The position numbers and the translations under genes are program-made. This document shows positions 24,144 to 34,053 of a stretch of 64,000 nt of DNA, piece by piece; the stretch's first letter is position 1, and each line of letters begins with the position of its first letter. Source of the stretch: Culex pipiens pallens (Eukaryota > Arthropoda > Insecta > Diptera > Culicidae); the NCBI RefSeq assembly GCF_016801865.2, contig NC_068937.1:129494117-129558116 (forward strand). Reading direction: 5' to 3'. The notes under the pieces were generated by a model. The model ran no database searches. It had not been told where the DNA came from and was given only the letters and a program-made list of their open reading frames with translations.

Positions 24144-26790
24144 TTCCATCAATATTATGAATTTTAATGCTCGCTCTTTAAAAGCGAAAGAAAATGAATT
24201 TTTCAACTTTTTACGAGTGCATAACGTGCATGTTGCTGTTATAACCGAAACATTTTTAAAAACTGGCACTTATTTGAAAAGTGATCCAGATTATAAAGTT
24301 ATAACTAATAACCGAATGAATCGAAATGGCGGTGGAGTTGCAATAGTTATCCACCGTAGTATGACTTATAGCACGTTACGTGACTTTAAGTTAAAAGTTA
24401 TTGAAAGTTTGGGCATTGAACTTGAAACTTCTTTTGGGAAAATTATGATTGCAGCTGCATATTTGCCTTTCCAATGCACTGGGGAAAATAAAAATTATTT
24501 CAAAGGGGATTTGAATAAACTTACTCGGCATAGATCTCGATTTTTGATCATCGGTGATTTTAATGCCAAACACCAATCTTGGAATAATTCTAAAGTAAAT
24601 TCCAACGGTAAAATTCTGTTCAGAGATTGCACTTCTGGTCTCTATTCGGTTTTATACCCGAATGGGCCAACTTGCTTTTCTTCTGTTAGAAATCCATCAA
24701 CAATTGATTTGGTTTTGACAAATCAAAGTCAGTATTGTGGTCCTTTAGTGACTCATGCTGATTTTGATTCTGATCATCTTCCAGTAACTTTTTCACTTTC
24801 TCATGAAGCAGTTACCAGACCCAATAGTTCTGTGTTTAATTACCACAAAGCTAATTGGGACAGGTATCAGCATCATATTGAGAATAATTTAAATCATGAT
24901 TTTGTTTTAGAAACCAAAGCTGATATTGATTCAGCCTTGGAATCTTTAACTAATGCAATTTTGGATGCTAGGAATATTGCTATTCCAAAAGTCCAAGTCA
25001 AATTTGATTCTCCCATTATTGATGACGATCTTCAGCTTCTGATTCGTCTGAAAAATGTTCGCCGAAGACAGTATCAACGTTCTCGTGATCCTGCACTGAA
25101 GCGAATTCAAAAAGATTTGCAAAAGGTTATTGACCACAGATTCACTCTCCTGCGAAATGAAAAGTTCGCAAGAGATGTCGAACAAATTAAACCTTATTCC
25201 AAACCTTTTTGGAAACTTTCAAAGGTTCTTAAGAAACCTCAAAAACCCATCCCTTCTTTAAAAGATGGTGATAATATTCTATTAACTAATGGGGAAAAAG
25301 CTCAAAAACTTGCTCAGCAGTTTGAGAGTGCTCATAATTTCAACTTGAATGTTTTGAGTCCTATTGAAAATCAAATTTCAGTAGAATTTCAGAATATTGT
25401 TGAACAAGAATTTTCATCAGATGAAGTTTTTGATACGGATCTGAATGAAATAAAATTTATTATCAAAAAATTAAAAAATATGAAAGCCCCTGGCGAGGAT
25501 GGCATTTTTTACATTTTAATTAAAAAATTACCAGAAGCAACTTTAAGTAGCTTGGTCAAAATTTTCAACAAATGTTTTGATTTGGCATATTTTCCCAGTA
25601 GTTGGAAAAATGCCAAAGTAATTCCGATTTTGAAACCGGATAAAAATCCTGCTGAAGCCTCAAGCTATCGGCCCATTAGTTTGCTTTCATCTATTAGTAA
25701 ATTATTCGAAAGAATAATTCTTAATAGAATGATGACGCACATTAATGAAAATTCAATTTTCGCTGATGAGCAGTTTGGATTTCGCCTTGGGCATTCAACT
25801 ACTCATCAGTTGTTGAGAGTTTCAAATTTAATTCGAAGCAACAAATCTGAGGGCTATTCTACTGGCGCTGCTCTTCTAGACATAGAAAAAGCATTTGACA
25901 GTGTTTGGCATAAAGGTTTGATTGCGAAATTGAAAAGGTTTAATTTTCCGATTTATATCGTGAAAATTATTCAAAATTATTTGACGGATCGTACTCTGCA
26001 GGTATGTTATCAGAATAGCAAATCTGATCAACTACCTGTACGTGCTGGCGTCCCTCAAGGAAGCATTTTGGGTCCAATTTTATACAATATTTTTACTTCT
26101 GACTTGCCTGATTTGCCCCCAGGATGTCAGAAATCACTTTTTGCTGATGACACAAGCATCTCCGCCAAAGGCAGAAGCCTTCGTGTCATCACAAGAAGAT
26201 TACAAAAAAGCTTGGATATTTTCAATTCTTATTTGAAAGAATGGAAAATTACTCCAAATGCTGCAAAAACTCAACTTATTATTTTCCCTCACAAACCAAG
26301 GGCTGATTTTCTCAAACCAAAAAGTCATCACATTATAAAGATGAATGAGGTAAATTTAAAGTGGGAGGATCAAGTGAAATATCTTGGACTTGGTTTTGAC
26401 AAAAACCTTACTTACAAGGATCACATTGAAAGTATCCAGGTTAAATGTAACAAATATATTAAATGTTTGTATCCACTTATAAACAGGAATTCTAGACTTT
26501 GTCTCAATAATAAACTGTTAATTTATAAACAAATTTTCAGACCTGCCATGCTTTATGCTATGCCGATCTGGACAAGCTGTTGCTTAACCAGGAAGAAAAA
26601 ACTTCAGAGGATTCAGAACAAAATTCTGAAAATGATTCTGAAACTTCCTCCCTGGTTCAGCACCAGTGAACTTCATCAATTAGCCGAAGTTGACACTTTG
26701 GATGTTATGTCCAATAAGATAATTGATGCATTTCGACAAAAATCATTGCAGTCTTCAGCTGCATTGATCCGCTCTTTATATAGTTTATAA
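24130..26790 (+). CDS. LINE ORF2, endonuclease-reverse transcriptase
   Basis: An 886-residue enzyme that nicks target DNA and copies the LINE RNA at the nick. The N-terminal apurinic-type endonuclease has an early Asn (NFNARS near residue 11), the GDFNAKH motif (residues 142-148) and SDHLPV (214-219). The reverse transcriptase follows, with SSYRPISLLSSISKLFERI, QFGFRLGHST, LLDIEKAFDSVWHKG, AGVPQGSILGPILYNIF and the catalytic FADD at 671-674. No RNase H domain follows, as expected for the Jockey clade. All key catalytic residues checked are present and the frame is intact. The ATG overlaps the end of ORF1 by 14 bp. Confidence 0.92.
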   Translation: MDLSNSINIMNFNARSLKAKENEFFNFLRVHNVHVAVITETFLKTGTYLKSDPDYKVITNNRMNRNGGGVAIVIHRSMTYSTLRDFKLKVIESLGIELETSFGKIMIAAAYLPFQCTGENKNYFKGDLNKLTRHRSRFLIIGDFNAKHQSWNNSKVNSNGKILFRDCTSGLYSVLYPNGPTCFSSVRNPSTIDLVLTNQSQYCGPLVTHADFDSDHLPVTFSLSHEAVTRPNSSVFNYHKANWDRYQHHIENNLNHDFVLETKADIDSALESLTNAILDARNIAIPKVQVKFDSPIIDDDLQLLIRLKNVRRRQYQRSRDPALKRIQKDLQKVIDHRFTLLRNEKFARDVEQIKPYSKPFWKLSKVLKKPQKPIPSLKDGDNILLTNGEKAQKLAQQFESAHNFNLNVLSPIENQISVEFQNIVEQEFSSDEVFDTDLNEIKFIIKKLKNMKAPGEDGIFYILIKKLPEATLSSLVKIFNKCFDLAYFPSSWKNAKVIPILKPDKNPAEASSYRPISLLSSISKLFERIILNRMMTHINENSIFADEQFGFRLGHSTTHQLLRVSNLIRSNKSEGYSTGAALLDIEKAFDSVWHKGLIAKLKRFNFPIYIVKIIQNYLTDRTLQVCYQNSKSDQLPVRAGVPQGSILGPILYNIFTSDLPDLPPGCQKSLFADDTSISAKGRSLRVITRRLQKSLDIFNSYLKEWKITPNAAKTQLIIFPHKPRADFLKPKSHHIIKMNEVNLKWEDQVKYLGLGFDKNLTYKDHIESIQVKCNKYIKCLYPLINRNSRLCLNNKLLIYKQIFRPAMLYAMPIWTSCCLTRKKKLQRIQNKILKMILKLPPWFSTSELHQLAEVDTLDVMSNKIIDAFRQKSLQSSAALIRSLYSL

Positions 26791-27030
26791 GTTAGTTTTA
26801 AGGTATCCCTTTTCCCTTTTGTACATGTAGGACCTCCTACATTTGAAATCAATGAATAGCGAAAGCTACAATATTTCATGAATAAATGAAAGTTGCTAGT
26901 ATTTAAAATTGAGGTGAAAAGTCATCGTTTGTGATTGGACACTCAATAATATTTTAACTGAATGAATGTACATGGAAAAGAAATTTGAATAAATATAAAC
27001 TTAAAAAAAAAAAAAAAGATTTGCGGTTCC

Positions 27031-30000
27031 TCAGCTGGAAGCCAAAGTCAGTCGTCGAGTCCGGTTGTCTCACAGACCCAGACAGAACGACGCGCCCGTG
27101 AACTTCTTCTCCGCCTTCTTTGACTTTTTTTTTGTTGCCGAGGAGATTCCAATAAAATAAGGCAACGAGGAAAAGGACAACCCTCGATGGAAGGACCTCG
27201 AGTCCTCTAGTGGCAGCCAGTTTGGCTTTTCACTTTTATTCTGTGCTTCGGCAGAGAATCGACACAGAGAACAGAGAGGCTGAAATTTAGCAGAAAGAAT
27301 TTGATAAAGCATTCTCATCCTGTTTGTTACTGCTTGTCGTCTGTTCTGGGTAAGGACAGCATCCTTATAAAGCACAGTGGTGCAATTTGGGGTAAAATTG
27401 TTTGAAATTAAAATGCAGTCAAGGTACAAATTTCACAACTCGACGTTTTAAAGTTAATATCAGTAAACGTTTCAGTTTCGTCAAGGTATGATAGTTTTGA
27501 TCTCTCTGAACTTGCTCAAATCGACAAAATTGAATTTTAGTGAATTTTCTGTGTAAGTGATGATATGTGATATGATATGATTCTTTTCTAAGAAGCCAGG
27601 TACCTCCATGGTTTCCTTCTGAGAAAGAGAAAATCAATGGAGGCGCTTGGTTTTTTAGAATGATTTCATAGCATTTATACCGTGATTTATACTCGTAATT
27701 TACAACTTTATTCTTTCGCAGGAAATTCATTCGCGTGTTCAGAGAGAATGAAATTTTGTGTGAAATGTCAAATTTCAAATAAAAAAAACTGAAGAATTTA
27801 GAAAAAAAAATCTCGTGTTATCTTATCTAACCTCTAGTATTCATTTCTGGTAAATTCAACGATGTTGAATATGTTTTGAGCCGTTTGGAGTTGATTTCCA
27901 ATATTTTTTTGTTTGGCTAAAAAAATACAAAAATGTATTTTTTTTTCAATTTTTTGAATGTTTTTTTGTTTACTTTCCCTCCACACTGTGCCGCCTCGAA
28001 AGCGACACAATCCAACAAGGATCGGATTCCTACAGGACAAAATACCTGGAATACGAAGCGCATCTAAGAGTAGCACCGTAAAGGAGCAAGGATAAATTTA
28101 TAACATTTATTATTTATTATACATTGCACTTTTGAGCATCCCGTCGACATCGTCACATTCGTCCTTTTTGCGCGCTCCTTTTCCAGGGACAAACACCACC
28201 CCTGTGTGACCAATTAATTTCCACGATTTGCCTAACCCGGTTTGTAGTGCTGATGTATAGTTATGCAACCTCAACAGGACTCCACAATTGGATTGAGATT
28301 GAAACTGTGTGGATCGAGCGACGTCGAGAGGGCCCGGAAAATTGGATTTGTTCCGGATGGTTGACTCGAGGCCGCAGGACTTCTCTCCATTAAGCCCATT
28401 TTTTCGTCGGGGTCGTGGTGGTGGTCTGACGGTGGTTTATTTAAAGTGCATCGGATTACACTCGGAAAGTGGAGTGCGTTGGTCACGGTTATCCCAGGAT
28501 GAGTCCGAACCGTTCATTGAGGAACTTTAATTGAGAAATGTGCCCTGCGTGACGAAAGAGTGACGATTTAATTGTGCCACCTACGAGGTGAGAAGTTTCA
28601 TTGAGCTTCTGAAGAAGTGTGATCAACGATGACTTGCAGTTTATTTTTGAGGAAAAATATTCAATTACATCTTGTAGAACTAGAATAAGCAGGGATAATA
28701 CCCTGAATTTTCAACTTCATCAGAACATACATTGAAGGTGCCATAATCCAGTTAATCCCACGTCATTGACATTCAAGTCCGAACACCTTTCGACACGAGT
28801 TGTGGTCAACAATGCACTTCGCCCAGAAACCAAGCCAGTGGCATGCGACGACCCAAAAGGCCAAAAAACAAACTATTTATGGTAATCCCCGGCCCGTGTG
28901 ATCTTAATTAGGTCCAGCGAAGTCGACCCACAAAGTGTACATCAAAATTGACTTCACCTCGATGTCGCCCACCTTCTACCCTTGAATACCTTGAATGGGC
29001 AGCAACACCCATCACAGAGCTGAATGGAGTCCAGGTCTAGTAGGCCCTGAAGCCGAGAGGCAGAGAGGTGCTGCTGATCCTAATCAGATAATCCTATTCA
29101 TAAATAAACAGTTTATGGGCTCAATTTAGCGTCCTTTCAGCCGTTCGGCCAGTAAGAGAACTGCCGCCTAGGAGCAGAGAAAAGAGTCAAGGTGTGAATG
29201 AGGAGCAAACATCAATCGGGTCCGATCTGAAAGAGTAGCATTCAGCAGGGAAATCAGATTAGAAGCCTGAAAATTGCAAACAAAACTAACCGAAAACTGG
29301 TTTTGCATTGCAAGGATTTCTTGCTGAAAACAAAACAAAAAAGAGAAAGAAGTCGAAAACAATTACTGCAAAAACACGAAACCAAATAAATGCCAAAACA
29401 GAACGTTAGTTTCGGTCCTTCGCATCTCTATAGCTTTGAACGTTTTGGAAATGGAAATGGATACTGATGAAAACTTTCAGCAAACATGTGTGCAAAAAGC
29501 ATTGTTGCTTTGGCAGCCGGTTAATTTCGGAGCAGCTGAACTAGGTCAATTGAAAAGTTGTGGCAAAAAGTATGCTAATATTTGCTACAATTTGTCCGCA
29601 TGGTTGACATCGGGTTAGAAGTTGAGAGTTAAGTTATATTTCTTTGTAACAAGTAATTTGCAACACTTGATCAGTTGCCGTTTTTTTAAATATAAATTCG
29701 CTTAATATTTAAAACAAAATTGCTGAATAATTAATAACAATTTAAAGAAATAGAATCGATTTCAACAGAAAAGGAACCCACATTATTTTTTCAGTGAGTA
29801 AGAAACATGAATATTAGCGGCTGACGTTAGTACTATTGATCTGCCACAACAAAGCCCCGTTACTCAACTTATGTTTGAAATTTTAATTAAGCAGTGTGCA
29901 ATTAAACTGCTAAACTACAATGTCATGCTTTGTCACCGATTCCACAAATCTCGGACTTAGTTCTTGGCAGCAGCTTCGGCAGTTAACACGTTTCTTCGTC
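27031..30000. other. Intergenic upstream of odorant receptor, no gene seen
   Basis: Frames at 27070-27429, 27419-27778 and 28271-28530 have no recognisable domain. The receptor reading frame extends in-frame upstream to an ATG at 29920. No promoter element could be called with confidence. Confidence 0.45.
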
Positions 30001-33000
30001 ATGGATCCTATACAAGAATTTGAGCAAATTTGCGGTTGGCAATGCCGGGTTCTGAAGCAGTTTGGTATCTGTGCGTACGAACAGAGTTTCAAACCCTCGG
30101 CGAGAAGCGTACTACTCTTGTTACTGATCAGCTGCTACTTCTTCATAGCGTTCTACGATTTGCACCACTTTTTAGGAGATTTGTTTAGTTTTGCGTTTGC
30201 CCTCGTGACGTTGGCCTACGGGTTAATCGGGATTAGCCGGGTAGGTCACCTGTTGGCCAATCCGGCCCGATTCAGTGAGCTGATGCACGAAGCTAAGAAA
30301 ACCTACGAACGATCAGCGCTTAATCAACGTGAAGCTAAGATCCTGAAGCGTTACACCAGTTGGCTCAAACATTGTGTCATCTTCTACAGCATGGCATTTG
30401 TTGCCGCCACTGTCGCTACGGGTCTCTTGCCTACGGTCATATACCTCTGGACAGGCCAACGGAACCTACCCTTGGGCATTGAGTTGCCCTTTTTAGATCC
30501 GGATTCGTTAAAAGGTTATCTGCTAAACTACTTGTATCAGATTAGTTGCATGTTGTGGACTCCACCCGCATTGATTGCCGTGCAGAACATGTGTTTTATT
30601 TTGGTTTTTAACGTCTTTATTCAGTACGATATTCTGCTGCTCGGGCTAGAGGATTTAAACCTGTTGATTAAGGAAAACACTGATGGCAAACTAGACTCGG
30701 ACGTTCACCAGAAATTGTTGCAAGTACTACAATACCATCAGCGCTTGACTAGCTTCAGTGGGGCAATAGAAAGGAGTTTTTCGGTGCAATTTTTCGTAGA
30801 AATCTCCTCTAATGCTTTACAAGTTATTGTAACATTATTTGTGGCGAACACTGTGAGTGATAAACATTTTCAAATTAACTATTTAAGTTGAAATTTGATT
30901 AATTTTCAGGCAAATTGGATGCCGGGATATTTAATCATTTTCCTCGCGACCTTTCAATCCCTCATGCTGTGCTTTCTCGGAGCGCTGAACGAGCTCAAGA
31001 GTGACCAATTAGTGGCCAAGATCTACGACGTAGCCTGGTCCGAAATGCGCCTTCCGGAGCAAAAATCCATACACATTCTGCTGACCAAATCACAGCAAGC
31101 CTCCTTGCTGTCGTGTGGCGGACTGTTGCCGATGAATATGAACCTGTTTTTGAAGGTGGGTTTCTTTTCTGGGGCGATTAAGGTGAGCGTGCCTACTCGA
31201 GTTGAGACTTATCCCAAGTAACATTTTTAAACCAACTATTACGCAGTTCCCACTAACTTGGACTTCGCACTAATTTAATGCTATCGATCGCACTATTGCA
31301 ACTTCTTGAGTTTTTTTTGAAAAGGACCAATAAACCAAATTTTCAGTTTTTGCTTTTTGGGTGTTTTTTAATACCCCTGACTCAAGGCGGTTTCAAAAAC
31401 ACCCAAAAACCAAAAAGGGACCATCAATAAACCACGTGGACACTTTAGGGGGGGGGGGTATGGCGATTGTCCACGCTCCATACAAACAAGTTTTTTTGTA
31501 TGGACAATTGTCCACGGGTTGAGATTTCCAATAAAGTGTCCACGTGGTTTGTGGATGGTCCCAAACTGGAAATTTGGTTTATTGGACCATTTAAAAAAAC
31601 ACTCCAGACTCCAGACTTCAAACTGGCTCGCGAAAATAAAAATTGCCTTGAAAATGATCAAAGCGAGCCGAGGTTACTCGCTTTTTTCAGCAATTTTAAA
31701 GTGGAGCAATTCCAGCTCATATCTGGAATTTTTCTGGTACTTTTGTACCCGACTCTCTCCGATTTCATTGAAACTTTGTAGACATGTTATACTAGGCCTA
31801 TATAAGCCATTTTTGTTTATATGGAGCCAATAGTACTCGAAAATAACATTTGAGAAGGGCGTAAGGTATTTATTTTTTTTGTATTTTGCAATTTAAAAAT
31901 TACTGTATCTCGAAACCGTTGCATCGTATCAAAAAGTGGTCGAAGAAAAACATGTAGGAAATTGGACGAGCTTTCTGAAAAAATACACTGAAACAAAAAT
32001 ACACGCCACAATTTTTTTTCGCTCAAATTTTTTGAGGAAATAGCCTATAATGTTACAAAAAGACTCACGAAAAATGCAGGATGGTATGTCTCTCCTAGAA
32101 AAACTACAAAAATCATTTACTACAACTGTTTTTTTTTTTTTTGAAAAATGGTCTAAACGTCATTTTTTTAGAATCGATTATTCAGAATCGATAGTGGGAA
32201 TCGATTCCCCATACAATTTTACATAAAAGTCTCCATGTTGACCTTTGTCCTAAGTCCAACCCTTGGGAAGATACAGCGGTTTTAAAAATAAAATTGTTGG
32301 AAATCAGGTTTTTTGGTGGTTTTTGGCAATTTCTGTCTCGTAAATATTTTTACCGGAAAGCTCGTCCCATTTCCCATAAGTTTGCCTTTGACAGTTTTTC
32401 AATTTGACTCGTCTTATTATTTACTTAAGCTTATTTACTATCCAGGTTTCTACCACACTGAAAAAAATATTCTATTTACAGTTATGACCAATTTAGTTAA
32501 ACTTATATCTGTAAGCCCTGTGATCTGTGATTAGTTTTTGAATTGAAATGCTGTCAAAGACAAACCTATGAGAAATTTCAACATTTTTATTTTTAAAACC
32601 GCTGTATCTTCCCAAGGATTGGACTTAGGACAATGGTCAATATGAGGTTTTTTATGTAAAATTGTCTGGGGAATCGAATCCCATTATCGATTCTGAATAA
32701 TTTTGACGTTTAGACCACTTTTCCAAAAAACAGTTATAGCAAATGATTTTTTTTTTAGGAATGACATACCATCCTGCATTTTTCGTGAGTCTTTTTGTAA
32801 CATTTTAGGCTATTTCCTCAAAAATTCTGAGCGAAAAAAAATCGTGACATCACCATCAAATTAAACTTTTAAACTAAAATACTGAAAAATCTCATAGAAG
32901 TGGCGTGTATTTTTGTTTCAGTGTATCTTTTTCAGAAAGCTCGTCCAATTTCCTACAAGTTTTTTTTTTGACCACTTTTTGATACGATGCAACGGCTTCG

Positions 33001-34053
33001 AGATACAGTAATTTTGAAATTGCAAAATACAAAAATATTTAAATATTTCACGCCCTTCTCAAATGTTATTTACGAGTATTATTGGCTCCATATACACAAT
33101 AATGGCTTATATAGGCCTAGGATAACATGTCTACAAAGTTTCATTGAAATCGGAGAGGGTCGGGTACAAAAGTACCAGAAAAATTCCTGATTTGAGCTGG
33201 AATTGCTCAGTGTGAAAGTTCAGTTTGGTGGAACCCACTCACTTAAAACCATAAGCTTCTAAAAGAGCATTTAACGCAGCAAAATAGTAATGCTTAAATA
33301 TGGCGCTAAACGTGTGGTTTGATTGAATATGATTGACCGCCATCTCCCCCACATTTATCGATAAAATTTCAACTGCAGCTGAATTTGAGTCACCAATTGC
33401 GAGGAATAAGTTTTGAAATTATTTTAATTTCTTTCAATATCCATAATATCATCGTCGCAATGTTTAACAACCATCTCCATTATTTCATTTAGCAAGACGA
33501 AGACTTATTTTTTGCCAGAATAAAGTCTATTTGTCATAAGACGCATGAAGGTGTATGAAATGTCATTTCTCCCGAACTCCCAACAAGGTTTTAACAAAGG
33601 ATTTATCATGGTTTTAAGGAGGTTGTTTGGATTCAGTTGTAAAGCCCTGAACTCCTATGTGGGTTTTATAAATAGGCCGTAACAACCTTTTGCGGGGGTC
33701 CTTTTGGGTTTTAAGTGGGGTTTATCGAGGTTCTGGGGAGTTTGTTACGACTATGTGGTTTAAATGTTGGTTTTGGCTGATAGGTTTTATAGCGGTTGTA
33801 ACAGCTTTGATATAGCCTAAATTAATGTTACTTGGGATGGTATATCTACAATCACCTATTTTAGAAAATCAGGCTCAACATTTTTCTGGGGGTTCCTTGG
33901 CCAAAATAATTAGACCCGTTATTTTTTGTCATTTGGGTGACCTACGTTGTGTTAAGGTGGTTCAAAAAATTGACATTGGGTACCAAAATTCAATTTTTAT
34001 TGCAGGTTTACAAGACAATTTATTCAGTTTTCATGATGCTAATGAATATTTAA
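30001..34053 (+). CDS. Odorant receptor, insect 7-transmembrane family
   Basis: Exons are 30001-30852, 30910-31155 and 34006-34053, all phase 0 with GT-AG introns, giving 381 residues, normal for the family. Insect odorant receptors are ligand-gated ion channel subunits of sensory neuron dendrites, working with Orco. Hydrophobic segments lie near residues 36-55, 61-80, 125-150, 180-210, 261-284, 288-311 and 351-380. Exon 2 ends in the family signature SCGGLLPMNMNLFLK, and exon 3 supplies the required last helix, VYKTIYSVFMMLMNI then TAA. The start at 30001 (MDPIQEFEQ) is preferred because it gives a typical N-terminus and has G at -3 and +4; an in-frame ATG at 29920 would add 27 residues. Intron 2 (2,850 bp) is filled with transposons. 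No second receptor lies nearby; the ligand and orthologue are unknown. Confidence 0.88.
31305..31607. repeat. Hairpin MITE (CTGGAG family), interrupted
   Basis: The left arm (CTTGAGTTTTTTTTGAAAAG, AATAAACCAAATTTTCAG) and the right arm (AACTGGAAATTTGG...CTCCAG) match the copy at 7873-8012. The right arm is split by a second MITE at 31417-31562. Confidence 0.7.
31417..31562. repeat. MITE with GGGACCATC ends, nested
   Basis: The ends GGGACCATC...AAACCACGTGGACAC and the inverse GTGTCCACGTGGTTTG...GATGGTCCC pair for nearly 30 bp. A G-run of about 11 is inside the left half. It lies inside the right arm of the MITE at 31305-31607, so it inserted later. A one-sided relative is at 5690-5793. Confidence 0.75.
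31704..33208. mobile_element. Long-palindrome element, GAGCAATTCC ends, complete copy
   Basis: This is the most complete copy of the family: GAGCAATTCCAGCTC at the left and the inverse GAGCTGGAATTGCTC at the right, with arms of roughly 700 bp that are inverse repeats throughout (for example the CTCTCCGATTTCATTGAAAC block near 31755 and its inverse near 33140). The unpaired centre is near 32400-32560. AGTG occurs on both sides (31700-31703, 33209-33212), a possible 4-bp duplication. It has no coding capacity. Transcribed with the receptor pre-mRNA, it would form a long imperfect hairpin. Confidence 0.75.
33869..33988 (+). repeat. Fragment of the CACGCAGAAAAAT element
   Basis: ATTTTTCTGGGGGTTCCTTG and CCAAAATAATTAGACCCG match 1048-1100 of the element at 958-1680 in the same orientation, and similarity continues through GGTGACC...AAGGTGGTT. 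The fragment ends about 20 bp before the acceptor of the last receptor exon. Confidence 0.6.

Larger units (their letters stand above)
22525..27017 (+). mobile_element. Full-length Juan-like (Jockey clade) LINE
   Basis: A 4,493-bp non-LTR retrotransposon lies between perfect 13-bp duplications GATTTGCGGTTCC (22512-22524 and 27018-27030). It starts CAGTGTCTTGCGAACC; a CAGT start is typical of Jockey-type internal promoters, and GGACAC at about +29 is a weak downstream-promoter candidate. It has a 218-bp 5' UTR, ORF1 (22743-24143), ORF2 (24130-26790, overlapping by 14 bp), a short 3' UTR with AATAAA (26988-26993) and a poly(A) tail. Both frames are uninterrupted, so it may be recent and competent. 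The Juan name is from recognition of the protein style, not from an alignment. Confidence 0.9.
31213..33836. mobile_element. Outer TIR element in receptor intron 2, CCCAAGTAACATT ends
   Basis: CCCAAGTAACATT at 31213-31225 and its inverse at 33824-33836 are flanked by AT on both sides, giving a 15-bp perfect inverted pair. Original interior probably survives at 31226-31304 and 33209-33823; the rest is occupied by the elements at 31305-31607 and 31704-33208. That the two ends belong to one insertion is inferred from their symmetry and their position in a single intron. Confidence 0.55.

Noticed and set aside
29920..30000. Upstream ATG as the receptor start
   Set aside because: It would add 27 residues not typical of the family. 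The downstream MDP start has a better context, but the longer form cannot be excluded.
31704..33208. An LTR retrotransposon with two long repeats
   Set aside because: The two arms are inverted, not direct, and no gag-pol lies between them.
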